DNA of 18,431 nucleotides from SYOC01 sp050185455 (GTDB lineage: Bacteria > Desulfobacterota > Binatia > Bin18), in contig JBFWZL010000050.1 in the NCBI GenBank assembly GCA_050185455.1, positions 1 through 18,431 on the forward strand, read 5' to 3'. Below, in pieces: positions 1-6,154 of this stretch. The notes beneath the pieces are model-generated. The model saw only the letters and a list, made by a program, of their open reading frames with translations. It searched no databases and was not told where the DNA came from. The translations under genes and the position numbers were made by a program. Each line of letters begins with the position of its first letter. Position 1 is the stretch's first letter.

Positions 1-98
1 GCGGAGTCTGAGGGACCGAAATCGCCTATAATCAGGCGCGAGCGAGCGGCAGGTTTGGGGGAGGAGTTGTTAAGACTGCTCTGTCCTTGCGCTGTCAT
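1..98 (-). CDS. 5' end of an unidentified gene, running off the window
   Basis: An ATG at 96-98 opens a minus-strand frame with no stop through position 1 (32 codons, beginning MTAQGQSSLNNSSPKPAARS and then RLIIGDFGPSDS). Its ATG overlaps the TGA of the preceding small toxin-like gene (ATGA), and a GAGG-type ribosome binding site lies about 8 bases upstream, which suggests translational coupling. The first 20 residues are polar and low in complexity, like a disordered leader before a folded domain. I do not recognise the protein, and too little of it is present to assign a family. It could also be a chance frame following the truncated toxin gene. Confidence 0.4.
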   Translation of the reverse strand, partial: MTAQGQSSLNNSSPKPAARSRLIIGDFGPSDS

Positions 99-280
99 AC
101 GACAATCCTCTCTTCTGGTGTTCGGAGGGGGGAGGCTGCCAGCGAGCGAGCTTCCCTCTCGGTGTCCGCCTCAGCGCCAGTGAACGGCAAAATGTCACTG
201 ATCCGATAGATATCAAAGCTTTTGGCCTTGAGAGTGGTGACAGTCCGGTACGAGATATGATGATCAGCCAAGTAACGCAC
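95..280 (-). CDS. DUF5615 PIN-like toxin, 3'-truncated (61 aa)
   Basis: The start is a GTG three bases after the stop of the DUF433 gene, the usual antitoxin-then-toxin arrangement of DUF433/DUF5615 modules. The first ~35 residues match the start of PIN-like DUF5615 proteins: MRYLADHHIS at the N-terminus (an acidic residue in an LADxxIS context), a helix, then the strand RISDILP. Family members normally run to about 100-120 residues and carry further acidic residues in strands such as xxLTxDxDF. Here the frame changes to unrelated sequence after about residue 40 and stops at 61, and I found no continuation in other frames. It is probably an inactive remnant. DUF5615 proteins are predicted RNases of the PIN superfamily, and that role is inferred from family knowledge only. 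Confidence 0.55.
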   Translation of the reverse strand: MRYLADHHISYRTVTTLKAKSFDIYRISDILPFTGAEADTEREARSLAASPLRTPEERIVV

Positions 281-283
281 GGT

Positions 284-508
284 TCACAAAGGATAGGGCC
301 GAGTTTGTTCGGATGCCAGCCAGGCGCCGTAGGCCGCAGCCTGTCTCACATCTGCTTCACTCAACTCAGGATAATCTTGGGCAATTTCCTGTGGCGTCAA
401 GCCGGAGGCGATCATCCGCAGAATGACAGCGACGGTAATCCGCGTGCCACGAATAGTCGGCTGCCCTTGGCAAATCTTGGGATCAACATTGATGCGGTCG
501 AAAGTCAT
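284..508 (-). CDS. DUF433 family antitoxin
   Basis: A 74-residue protein with the complete DUF433 pattern: an I-x-xDPxICxGxPxIRGTRI stretch near the N-terminus, then VAVILRMIASGLTPQEIAQD, then YPELSEADVRQAAAYGAW. This is a small winged-helix or HTH-like fold found as the partner of DUF5615 PIN-like proteins, where it is predicted to be the antitoxin and autorepressor. I chose the ATG at 506-508 because it has an AGAGGA ribosome binding site 5-6 bases upstream and gives the normal family N-terminus; a longer frame to 562 adds an uncharacteristic leader. The partner toxin follows three bases downstream but is truncated, so the antitoxin is intact while its target appears lost. Confidence 0.8.
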   Translation of the reverse strand: MTFDRINVDPKICQGQPTIRGTRITVAVILRMIASGLTPQEIAQDYPELSEADVRQAAAYGAWLASEQTRPYPL

Positions 509-634
509 AAAATCCTCTTGGCAAAGGCTAAGCTTCAGCTTCCACGCGAGCAAGGGGGTCATCCGGGAAATACCTTGTCAAGGATAACCCCTCTCCAGCA
601 GTCGGACAAGGGGAAATTGTTCACGGAACGTAGG

Positions 635-661
635 CGTAGCGTGCGCACAGCGCACGCTACG
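635..661. repeat. Perfect 11-bp inverted repeat, hairpin/REP-like
   Basis: CGTAGCGTGCG and its exact reverse complement flank a 5-base loop (CACAG), a strong hairpin in either strand's RNA. It lies in the 189-bp gap between the CopG antitoxin gene (ending at 698) and the DUF433 gene (starting at 508). There is no T-run, so it is more like an interspersed palindromic unit than a classical terminator, although it may still limit read-through between the two modules. Confidence 0.6.
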
Positions 662-697
662 ACCACTAACGGAGACAGGCAAGTGAGAATATCAGGT

Positions 698-1018
698 CTA
701 GGCTTTCAATTCTTGTTGCAATCGTTCGGCAAGCCAGATGCGCGCGAGCGTGGTGGCGTCAGTCGTGCGCTGTCGCGCAAGCCGACTCAAGACCGCTTTC
801 ATCGCAGGTGGGATGCGCATATTGAGCTGGGCCGTATTGCCTTGGACAAGCGCATCTTCCAAAAGTTGCTCAAGGTCGCTCCGATCTTCGACAATCTCCG
901 ACACGCCAGTCTCCAAGCGGTTAAAGACATCATGCGTAGTGGTCCAACGAACGATCTCTTCGTCAGTCGCTCCTTTGCGAAGAGGAGGAATGGAAATTGA
1001 GCGCTTGGGTTTCTTCAT
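698..1018 (-). CDS. CopG-family (BrnA/COG5304-like) antitoxin
   Basis: A 106-residue protein. The N-terminal half (SISIPPLRKGATDEEIVRW and following residues) is the toxin-wrapping extension seen in COG5304-type antitoxins. The C-terminal part, LNMRIPPAMKAVLSRLA through TTDATTLARIWLAERLQQEL, is a ribbon-helix-helix DNA-binding domain with the typical beta strand (LNMRIPP) followed by two helices. Its ATG (1016-1018) overlaps the stop of the toxin-like gene upstream, matching the toxin-first BrnT/BrnA order. Such antitoxins bind both toxin and operator and autorepress the operon. The gene looks complete, although the toxin has lost its 5' end and the original promoter would have been lost with it. 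Confidence 0.75.
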   Translation of the reverse strand: MKKPKRSISIPPLRKGATDEEIVRWTTTHDVFNRLETGVSEIVEDRSDLEQLLEDALVQGNTAQLNMRIPPAMKAVLSRLARQRTTDATTLARIWLAERLQQELKA

Positions 1019-1212
1019 CGATGCATGTTCCTGTAGCGCCGCCTCTGGGCGTCTGTCATTCGGTTCATATGGAACACTCGTAGACGACCGTCCGCAAGCA
1101 CGCGGTACACAATATGGAGGTAGTCCCCTGCCAAGTTTCGCCCCAACAGCTCGTAGACACTGTCGAACCCACGTTGACTACGGATTTTGAGTGGACGGCT
1201 TGCCGCCAACAA
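1015..1212 (-). pseudogene. BrnT/RelE-fold toxin remnant, 5'-truncated
   Basis: The C-terminal ~50 residues read SVYELLGRNLAGDYLHIVYR, then a strand ending LRVFHMNRMT, then DAQRRRYRN. This is the pattern of the second half of BrnT-like RNase toxins: YxxxGRTxxGxYLxVVYxV, xxRVxHAxxMT and a basic xxRRRYR tail. The expected first half (a WDxxKxxxNxxKHGV-type start) is missing. The frame meets a TAA at 1222-1224, and the only possible start is a TTG at 1210-1212 with no convincing ribosome binding site. Homology fades at about 1170-1190, where a plus-strand surface-protein gene that also lacks its beginning starts. It is co-transcribed with the CopG antitoxin through an ATGA overlap. Assignment is to the toxin superfamily, not to a precise subfamily. 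Confidence 0.55.
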
Positions 1213-1913
1213 CGACGACGCTTATTGCCTCCGTGCCAGTGGGAGCCGTCACTGGACCGATTTCCATCGCGGTAGGAACAGCAACGGCGACGTCGAGTCA
1301 AAACTTTACCGTAACGCAACAGCCGATTATCACCTCTGTCAGTCCAAAAGTTGCTCTATCAGGAACTACTTTCGTGAACCTACAGGTCACGGGCCTCAAT
1401 CTCACCGGCTCAACGTTTTCCTTTCTGCCGTCGTTCGCTCCGCCGGCTATTACCGTGAACACTGCCTCTGTCGATCCCTCTGGTGCGTCAGCCACGTTAA
1501 ATGTGACTATGGGAAACCAGGCGGGTCAATTTGTGCTGGTTGCGACCAACGCCGATGGCAGTTCAGATACTGCTCCGACCGCAGGCAACACCTTTGGGGT
1601 TGTTGACTCTCAGCGGGTGAACGACGATGACGACGGCGATGGGTTCCCCAATGGACTTGAGCTGATCTTGGGCAGCGACCCATTTGATAAGGATAGTGTA
1701 CCCTCGCCTCAATCGCTCAGCCCCACGGCCACGGCAGGATTGACGTTTTCAGTGGTGAATACGATCGCACCGCCAATACCTCCAGGGGTTTCGACGGTGG
1801 AAGTGACAGGACCAACTTTTTCAATTGTAAACAATGTGAATCCTGGTCAGCCGTTACAAACAAATGAAGCGGCGAGTCCGACGTTTAGTATACAAAACCA
1901 AGCAGGTCAGTAG
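1191..1913 (+). CDS. IPT/TIG-domain surface protein with Ca-binding loop, 5'-truncated
   Basis: The frame opens with GTG directly after an in-frame TGA, without a visible ribosome binding site, in the middle of an IPT/TIG immunoglobulin-like domain: VPVGAVTGPISIAVGTATAT and SSQNFTVT at residues 15-42 are the last strands of such a domain. A second Ig-like module follows (PIITSVSPKVALSGTTFVNL through about residue 135). Residues 145-157 (DDDDGDGFPNGLE) are a thrombospondin type 3/dockerin-like calcium loop, followed by LGSDPFDKDS. The tail carries three spaced copies of TFS-(V/I)-x-N (residues 185-190, 209-214, 231-236). Proteins of this kind are large, secreted and attached to the cell surface. 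Here the signal peptide and most of the N-terminus are gone, so this is probably a non-expressed 3' fragment. Confidence 0.6.
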   Translation: MDGLPPTTTTLIASVPVGAVTGPISIAVGTATATSSQNFTVTQQPIITSVSPKVALSGTTFVNLQVTGLNLTGSTFSFLPSFAPPAITVNTASVDPSGASATLNVTMGNQAGQFVLVATNADGSSDTAPTAGNTFGVVDSQRVNDDDDGDGFPNGLELILGSDPFDKDSVPSPQSLSPTATAGLTFSVVNTIAPPIPPGVSTVEVTGPTFSIVNNVNPGQPLQTNEAASPTFSIQNQAGQ

Positions 1914-1928
1914 GTGAAGGAGAGGCAC

Positions 1929-2519
1929 ATGATCGTGCAGTGGAAAGAAAATGTCTGGACGCTCGCCTGTGCGGGCATAATGTCATTCCTCCGCGAACGG
2001 ATTGCACGGGCGGACAAGCCGCCCGTGGCACTCACGCGTCGTTTTCTTCCTCAAGGGTGCATGAGTGGCTCATGGTCGCGAATACGGGAATCCAGGGCTT
2101 GGCGCCTGCAATTGCAAATTGCGCTGCTCGCCCTTTTTCTTACCGGAGTGTTGCGATACCCGCCACCTGCTCGCGCCCAACAGTTCTTCGACAGCGGCTC
2201 GAACGGCAGCGATGGTGCGCTAAACTTGACTACGCCAGGGACGGTAGAATTTGATCCCACAACGTTTAATCCACCGCTCGACCCGGATGGTGATAACGTC
2301 TACCACTTCACCACGATCACCATCGCTGCCGGGGTCACCGTGCATCTATTGGTGCGAAAGGTGAACGGCCCGGTGTTTTGGTTAGCGTCCGGAGCAGTCC
2401 AGATTGATGGCGCGATTGATCTCAACGGCGAGAATGGAACTTCTATTGGCTCGACCTTTGAAAGCCGTTTACGAGCCATGCCAGGATCGGGCGGGTATGC
2501 TGGCGGCATTGCCGCTTAG
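1929..2519 (+). CDS. Secreted surface protein fragment, 3'-truncated
   Basis: It starts 15 bases after the IPT/TIG gene; the ATG at 1929 has an AAGGAG site 6 bases upstream. An alternative ATG at 2061 gives a conventional signal peptide directly: basic SRIRESRAWR, hydrophobic IALLALFLTGVL, then an ARA-Q cleavage site. The mature part begins QFFDSGSNGSDGALNLTTPG and continues with FNPPLDPDGDNVYHF and GAVQIDGAIDLNG, a beta-rich pattern I associate with secreted glycine-rich surface proteins, without a firm family name. Homologous proteins would continue after GSGGYAGG, but here the frame ends at once (TAG at 2517-2519), exactly where haloperoxidase sequence begins in another frame. The 44-residue leader between the two starts is encoded by repeat-like DNA, so 2061 may be the original start. 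Confidence 0.5.
   Translation: MIVQWKENVWTLACAGIMSFLRERIARADKPPVALTRRFLPQGCMSGSWSRIRESRAWRLQLQIALLALFLTGVLRYPPPARAQQFFDSGSNGSDGALNLTTPGTVEFDPTTFNPPLDPDGDNVYHFTTITIAAGVTVHLLVRKVNGPVFWLASGAVQIDGAIDLNGENGTSIGSTFESRLRAMPGSGGYAGGIAA
2005..2027. repeat. Perfect 9-bp inverted repeat inside a repeat-like stretch
   Basis: CACGGGCGG and its exact reverse complement CCGCCCGTG surround a 5-base loop (ACAAG). The surroundings (about 1955-2090, with GTCATTCC and GGGAATCCAG elements on its two sides) resemble common interspersed palindromic intergenic repeats. If so, the N-terminal leader read from the 1929 start is repeat DNA rather than ancestral coding sequence. Confidence 0.5.
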
Positions 2520-2521
2520 GG

Positions 2522-2890
2522 TGTCCCACGCATCCGGCTTATCCTGCCGGACATGTGGCCATTGCTGGCGCCTGTACGACGATGTTGAAGGCATTTTTTA
2601 CCGAATCTTTCGTCATTCCCAGTCCCGTAGTGTCAATTCCCGATGGTCTCGCACTTGTGCCGTACAAAGGCGCTGATCTGACGGTGGGTGGGGAATTGAA
2701 CAGGTTGGCGTCCAATCTCGCTTTGGGACGCAATACCGCTGGCGTGCATTGGCGCTCAGATGGCATCGCAGGACTCAAGCTGGGGGAGGCGGTGGCGATC
2801 AGTATCCTGACCGATCTGCGTGCGACCTGTCCCGAGCCCTTTGAGGGTTTTTCTTTCACTACATTTGGCGGCTCGACCATCACGATCTGA
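2522..2890 (+). pseudogene. Vanadium-dependent haloperoxidase, C-terminal remnant
   Basis: Starting mid-protein, the frame reads CPTHPAYPAGHVAIAGAC, the segment around the PxxGH histidine of vanadium haloperoxidases. It continues with TVGGELNRLASNLALGRN, then TAGVHWRSDGIAGLKLGEAV, which carries the vanadate-binding Arg and His (R-x-x-A-G-V-H). It ends in the usual FEGFSFTTFGG...ITI tail at a TGA. The C-terminal active-site segments are all present, but the N-terminal helices of the bundle, which supply the other vanadate-binding residues, are absent. There is no proper start: the first GTG (2555) lies inside the GH motif. The fragment joins the truncated surface-protein gene at about 2505-2522, the mark of a deletion fusion. 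Such enzymes oxidise halides with hydrogen peroxide and are usually exported; this copy cannot be functional. Confidence 0.7.
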
Positions 2891-3147
2891 AAAAGATACG
2901 GCAGACAAAACATTACGGACAGTCAGCGGCCCGTGGCGCGCAGAAAAACTGGGCCGCGCGCGGCAGCCAGCGGCAGGTTGACCTCTCCCTTATGGTCGCG
3001 GCTCAGATCGACCGGAACGCGCTCGGTTTCGGGTATAGGCTTGATGTTACAGGGAAGACGAATAAGCAAGAGGCGAAACGAAAGGTAGGCGGCGCGGAAC
3101 GCAAACGCGCAAGCCATCATGATTGCATGACTTTGGAAGTTCTTGCT

Positions 3148-3175
3148 TCTCGGGAAATTTTCCGAGAGTTTTTTT
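3148..3175 (+). terminator. Rho-independent terminator, plus strand
   Basis: A TCTCGGG/TCCGAGA stem (7 bp, one G-U pair) with loop AAATTT is followed one base later by seven consecutive T. It lies about 260 bases beyond the haloperoxidase remnant on the same strand and may have ended that transcript. Confidence 0.5.
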
Positions 3176-3431
3176 GTTATTCTGCTGCTGAACTCAGCGT
3201 GGGCGGAGGCCTGTCGGGGTGTGAGGAGACGTAAGGTTGAGAACACCGAGTGGAGCGCGTTACGATAAAATGTGGCCTTTAAGGCGCAATGATTCAACTT
3301 GGTCTTCCCTTACTGCCACGCCACTTTGATAAAGCCACAGAAAGCGGCAAAGCAATGCTAGGATTGCGGTGTGACCGTTTTGAGAAAGACCCTGGTTTCC
3401 GCCCGGACAACCTACACCGCGTCTAAGACAA

Positions 3432-3466
3432 ACCGAAAAGGGATGAGGGTATGCACCCCTTTCGGT
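3432..3466 (-). terminator. Hairpin terminator for the DNA methyltransferase gene
   Basis: Read on the minus strand, ACCGAAAGGGG pairs with CCCTTTTCGGT (one mismatch or bulge). An inner alternative hairpin is GGGGT-GCAT-ACCCC. The T-rich sequence after it (TTTGTCTT) is weak. It begins 33 bases past the methyltransferase stop, the right place and direction for its terminator. Confidence 0.45.
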
Positions 3467-3498
3467 CCTCTCGCGTAAGATGAGTGCTTAAGGAGGTT

Positions 3499-4629
3499 TC
3501 ATAACCGCAGCGCTAATGGATAGAGCAGAGACTGCGCCAAAAAGCGCACGGCGGGAACGGCGACTGCGTCTCCCATGGCCTTATAGCCGTCATTATATGA
3601 CCCAGGGATTTTGTAACATTTGGGCGCGCCCATGAGACGCGCGGCTTCTTGGACGGTTAGGAGTCGAGTATGTAAGGCTCCGTTTTGTGCAATGACGAGT
3701 ACTTGCCGACTGCTACCACCTTCCGGCGTACGCAGGCATCCGGCAACGCCGTCGAAACGGAGTTCAAGCACTTGGCGGCCGTTACGCGTTCTTTTGTACC
3801 CTGGAATGACTGTCTCTCCTAATTGCAAGGCGCTGGCAAGACGTTCCCGATGTGCTGGAGGAATGAGGCTCAAATTGTGTGCTGTTCGTTGGGAATCGTC
3901 AGAAGGTGTGTGGAAGTCAATCACTGCTTTCAGAAAAAGCGTTCGTTGTGTCGGCGCCGGTAAACGCCACCATATCCAGTTCGGCAGCTTGTCCGCAGCT
4001 TTCTGAATGGCGCGGGAATGCGCCCAGCCTGGAGTGTGGTCGCGGAGGCCTGTGATGTCAACGCTTTGATCAACGCCAACAACAAAAATGCGCGGGCGTG
4101 ACTGCGGTGTCCAATGACGAGCATCAATTGCTAAGGCGCCGACGCGGTAACCGCGCTCCACCAGGGCTCTATGTAACCGGCGATAATGCATACCACCACG
4201 AGCAGAAACCAATCCCACTACATTTTCGGCCACGACGATTGGCGGGCGGCTGAGCATATCATCCATGACGCGCAGCCAACACCAGACCAAGCCGCTGCGT
4301 GTGCTGGAGATCCCTTGCTGGTTCCCGGCGAGCGATAAGTCCTGACAGGGAAAACTCGCCCAGGAAAGAAGCGCGCGAGGAAGCGTTTTCCCTTCAATAG
4401 TGTCGATGGAGCCAAGGTGAAAATTTTCTCGTGGGTGGTTGGCGCGATACACCGTCGCTTTTTTCGGGCAGATGTCGTTCGCCCAGACTGCCGTAAAATA
4501 CGGCTTCAGCGCCGCAGTGACGAGACCGCTACCGGCAAAGAAGTCGAGAAAGGGCAGTTTAGTGGAAACAGTTGAGGTCTTCACGGCAGCGAGGGGAAAG
4601 GCGACCTCTTTTGTAACTTCTTTCAACAT
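3499..4629 (-). CDS. C5-cytosine DNA methyltransferase
   Basis: A 376-residue enzyme that transfers a methyl group from S-adenosylmethionine to C5 of cytosine. Motif I LDFFAGSG is at residues 28-35, motif II around WANDICPKKA (49-58), motif IV FPCQDLS with catalytic Cys95, motif VI ENVVG (135-139), motif VIII QSRPRIF (176-182), and motif X GYKAMGDAVAVPAV (348-361) at the end. The region between about 190 and 330 is the target-recognition part and does not reveal the target sequence. Length and motif order are normal, so it looks intact. No restriction endonuclease, Vsr or HNH gene is beside it: the left side is gene-poor and the right side is a divergent operon. It is therefore a solitary methyltransferase, possibly regulatory or phage-derived. 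The ATG at 4627-4629 has only a weak ribosome binding site. Confidence 0.9.
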   Translation of the reverse strand: MLKEVTKEVAFPLAAVKTSTVSTKLPFLDFFAGSGLVTAALKPYFTAVWANDICPKKATVYRANHPRENFHLGSIDTIEGKTLPRALLSWASFPCQDLSLAGNQQGISSTRSGLVWCWLRVMDDMLSRPPIVVAENVVGLVSARGGMHYRRLHRALVERGYRVGALAIDARHWTPQSRPRIFVVGVDQSVDITGLRDHTPGWAHSRAIQKAADKLPNWIWWRLPAPTQRTLFLKAVIDFHTPSDDSQRTAHNLSLIPPAHRERLASALQLGETVIPGYKRTRNGRQVLELRFDGVAGCLRTPEGGSSRQVLVIAQNGALHTRLLTVQEAARLMGAPKCYKIPGSYNDGYKAMGDAVAVPAVRFLAQSLLYPLALRL

Positions 4630-4638
4630 CTGTCATTC

Positions 4639-4667
4639 TTGTCATGCAAACTGCAGAAAGATATATC
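4639..4667 (+). promoter_or_regulatory. Sigma-70-like promoter for the YdjY/glycosyltransferase operon
   Basis: TTGTCA (4639-4644; one mismatch to TTGACA) is separated by 17 bases from TATATC (4662-4667). The predicted start near 4674 leaves a leader of about 50 bases before the ATG at 4724. It lies in the 94-bp gap between the divergent methyltransferase and the operon. Confidence 0.4.
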
Positions 4668-4723
4668 GTGCCGTGTATATGGAGGCAACTTCAAGAAATG
4701 AGCGGAGAGATAAAGTAATAACC

Positions 4724-5443
4724 ATGCGTAGACTACTGCGGTTCATTTGTTTTGGTTCGCTCTGTTTTTTCTTCCTTTCAGAGTCCCAGGTGATGGCGAC
4801 CCCCGTGGTGGACGAGCCTTTGGAAACGAACTTGGCAACCAAAGAGGTGAAAGTTTTCGGGATTATCTATCCCACACGTTTCAACTCCGCTCAAGGAGAG
4901 GAAGCGCGATATCATCTCCTTGTCTGGAAAGGCGGTGTCTCCACGAACGCCCTGATTGAGACTCCCGTGGATGATCTGAAATTTCATGATGCTCTCGTCT
5001 CACTTGGCGCTCATCCGGGCGATAATCTCACGATGGCCTCATGGAACAAGCGTCACGATCCAAACCACCCAGCGTCAAGAAAAAAAGTTGCAGGTTCCCC
5101 GCTCAACGTACGACTCTCGTGGGAGGATAAGCCGTTAGGCATCTCGATTGAGCAAGCCTTTCGTGTCCTACAAGGACAGGTGAATGATTCTCTTCGTCCA
5201 TCTCTAGTTCCTAGCCCCGAGTGGCGCTTCGGCGGTAATCGCGATCGGTTGTTCAACAAAATTCCGTTTGCCCCTCGTCCAGGGTGTCTCGCCTGTCTCT
5301 ACAGCTGTCCGAGCGGCAAGGTGAGTAATGGCGCGCTGAGTGTGCATGATTACGTGGAGACGCCCTCGCGCTTTACGGTTAACACCGATATTTTGCCGCC
5401 GGACGGAACGCCGGTGATTGTGACGTTTTCTCTTGTCCAGTGA
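4724..5443 (+). CDS. Exported YdjY-domain protein
   Basis: A 239-residue protein beginning with a signal peptide: MRRLLRF, hydrophobic ICFGSLCFFFLS, cleavage near VMA-TP (residues ~24-27). The mature part resembles YdjY-domain proteins: EVKVFGIIYPTRFN (41-54), HLLVWKGG (64-71), a DLKFHDALVSLGAHPGDNLT stretch (84-103) and a long beta-rich middle. The C-terminal part has WRFGGNRD (167-174) and a conserved-looking cysteine cluster PGCLACLYSCPSGKVSN (186-202; C188, C191, C195), which could bind metal or form disulfides. No catalytic role is established for this domain. I start at the ATG at 4724 because it gives the signal peptide; the frame stays open upstream but overlaps the methyltransferase gene. 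It leads an operon, ending three bases before a glycosyltransferase, which hints at a cell-envelope role. Confidence 0.6.
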   Translation: MRRLLRFICFGSLCFFFLSESQVMATPVVDEPLETNLATKEVKVFGIIYPTRFNSAQGEEARYHLLVWKGGVSTNALIETPVDDLKFHDALVSLGAHPGDNLTMASWNKRHDPNHPASRKKVAGSPLNVRLSWEDKPLGISIEQAFRVLQGQVNDSLRPSLVPSPEWRFGGNRDRLFNKIPFAPRPGCLACLYSCPSGKVSNGALSVHDYVETPSRFTVNTDILPPDGTPVIVTFSLVQ

Positions 5444-5446
5444 CCT

Positions 5447-6154
5447 ATGATTAGCTCTCGGCCTCGTATTACTGTCATTATTCCCGTGTTGAATGAAGAA
5501 GCAACTTTACCGTCAGTTTTAGCCGACATTCCGCGCGAGCTTGTAGAAGAGGTAGTGGTTGTGGATAACGGTTCATCTGATCGCACCGCTGCTGTGGCGC
5601 GCATGAATGACGCGACTGTCCTGAGCGAACCCCGTCGCGGTTATGGTTCGGCGTGTTTGGCGGGCATTGCCTATCTCAATGAGAAGGCTCCAGACATTGT
5701 GGTCTTTCTGGACGGAGATTACAGTGATCACCCGGAAGAAATGGCTTTGCTTATTCAGCCTATTGTTGCTGGAGAATATGACTTGGTGATTGGCTCTCGC
5801 ACGAAAGGCCTTGCCGCGCCTGGAGCGCTCTTGCCCCAGGCGCGGTTCGGCAATGCCCTGGCGACATTGCTCATCCGCTTCCTCTATGGATTCTCCTACA
5901 GCGATTTAGGGCCATTTCGCGCGATCCGTTTTCCTGCGCTTCTGGAGTTGGGGATGGTTGATCGGAACTACGGCTGGACGGTGGAAATGCAAATCAAAGC
6001 CGTGCGTAAAGGCTTGCGTATTGTCGAGACGCCGGTCAGTTATCGTAGACGCGCCGGCGGCGCGTCAAAAGTGACCGGCACGCTCAAAGGCACTCTGCTC
6101 GCTGGTTGTAAAATTTTGTGGACGGTATTTCGTTATACGTGGAGAGCGGCGTGA
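5447..6154 (+). CDS. GT2 glycosyltransferase, DPM1/polyprenyl-phosphate type
   Basis: A 235-residue GT-A fold glycosyltransferase. ITVIIPVLNEEATLPSVL (8-25) forms the nucleotide-binding start, VVVDNGSSDRTA (37-48) the next strand, and FLDGDYSDHP (87-96) carries the metal-binding D-x-D. SDLGPFRAI (152-160) and YGWTVEMQIKA (175-185) are typical of DPM1-like enzymes that transfer a sugar from a nucleotide donor to polyprenyl phosphate. The C-terminus (KGTLLAGCKILWTVFRYTWR) is amphipathic and probably membrane-associated rather than a true transmembrane domain. It starts three bases after the YdjY gene, and its stop overlaps the next start (GTGA). Donor and acceptor cannot be read from the sequence. 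Confidence 0.85.
   Translation: MISSRPRITVIIPVLNEEATLPSVLADIPRELVEEVVVVDNGSSDRTAAVARMNDATVLSEPRRGYGSACLAGIAYLNEKAPDIVVFLDGDYSDHPEEMALLIQPIVAGEYDLVIGSRTKGLAAPGALLPQARFGNALATLLIRFLYGFSYSDLGPFRAIRFPALLELGMVDRNYGWTVEMQIKAVRKGLRIVETPVSYRRRAGGASKVTGTLKGTLLAGCKILWTVFRYTWRAA

Larger units (their letters stand above)
2891..3498. other. Gene-poor intergenic region
   Basis: Between the haloperoxidase remnant and the methyltransferase I find no convincing gene. A minus-strand open frame (2923-3297) contains a hydrophobic stretch (FAFRAAYLSFRLLLIRL) and the phrase ERVPVDLSRDHKGEVNLPLA, but it has no ribosome binding site and I recognise no family. A plus-strand frame (2992-3234) looks random. Two hairpins described separately (3148-3175 and 3432-3466) are the only clear structures. 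Confidence 0.5.

Noticed and set aside
1188..1190. TGA just before the IPT/TIG frame as another selenocysteine codon
   Set aside because: The codons upstream (HVDYGF) do not resemble an IPT/TIG domain, and there is no redox context or suitable hairpin.
2923..3297. Minus-strand 124-residue gene
   Set aside because: No ribosome binding site, no recognised family, composition as expected by chance; kept only as a note in the intergenic entry.
4439..4723. 95-residue N-terminal extension of the YdjY-domain protein
   Set aside because: It overlaps the 5' end of the methyltransferase gene and would bury the signal peptide; the ATG at 4724 fits better.
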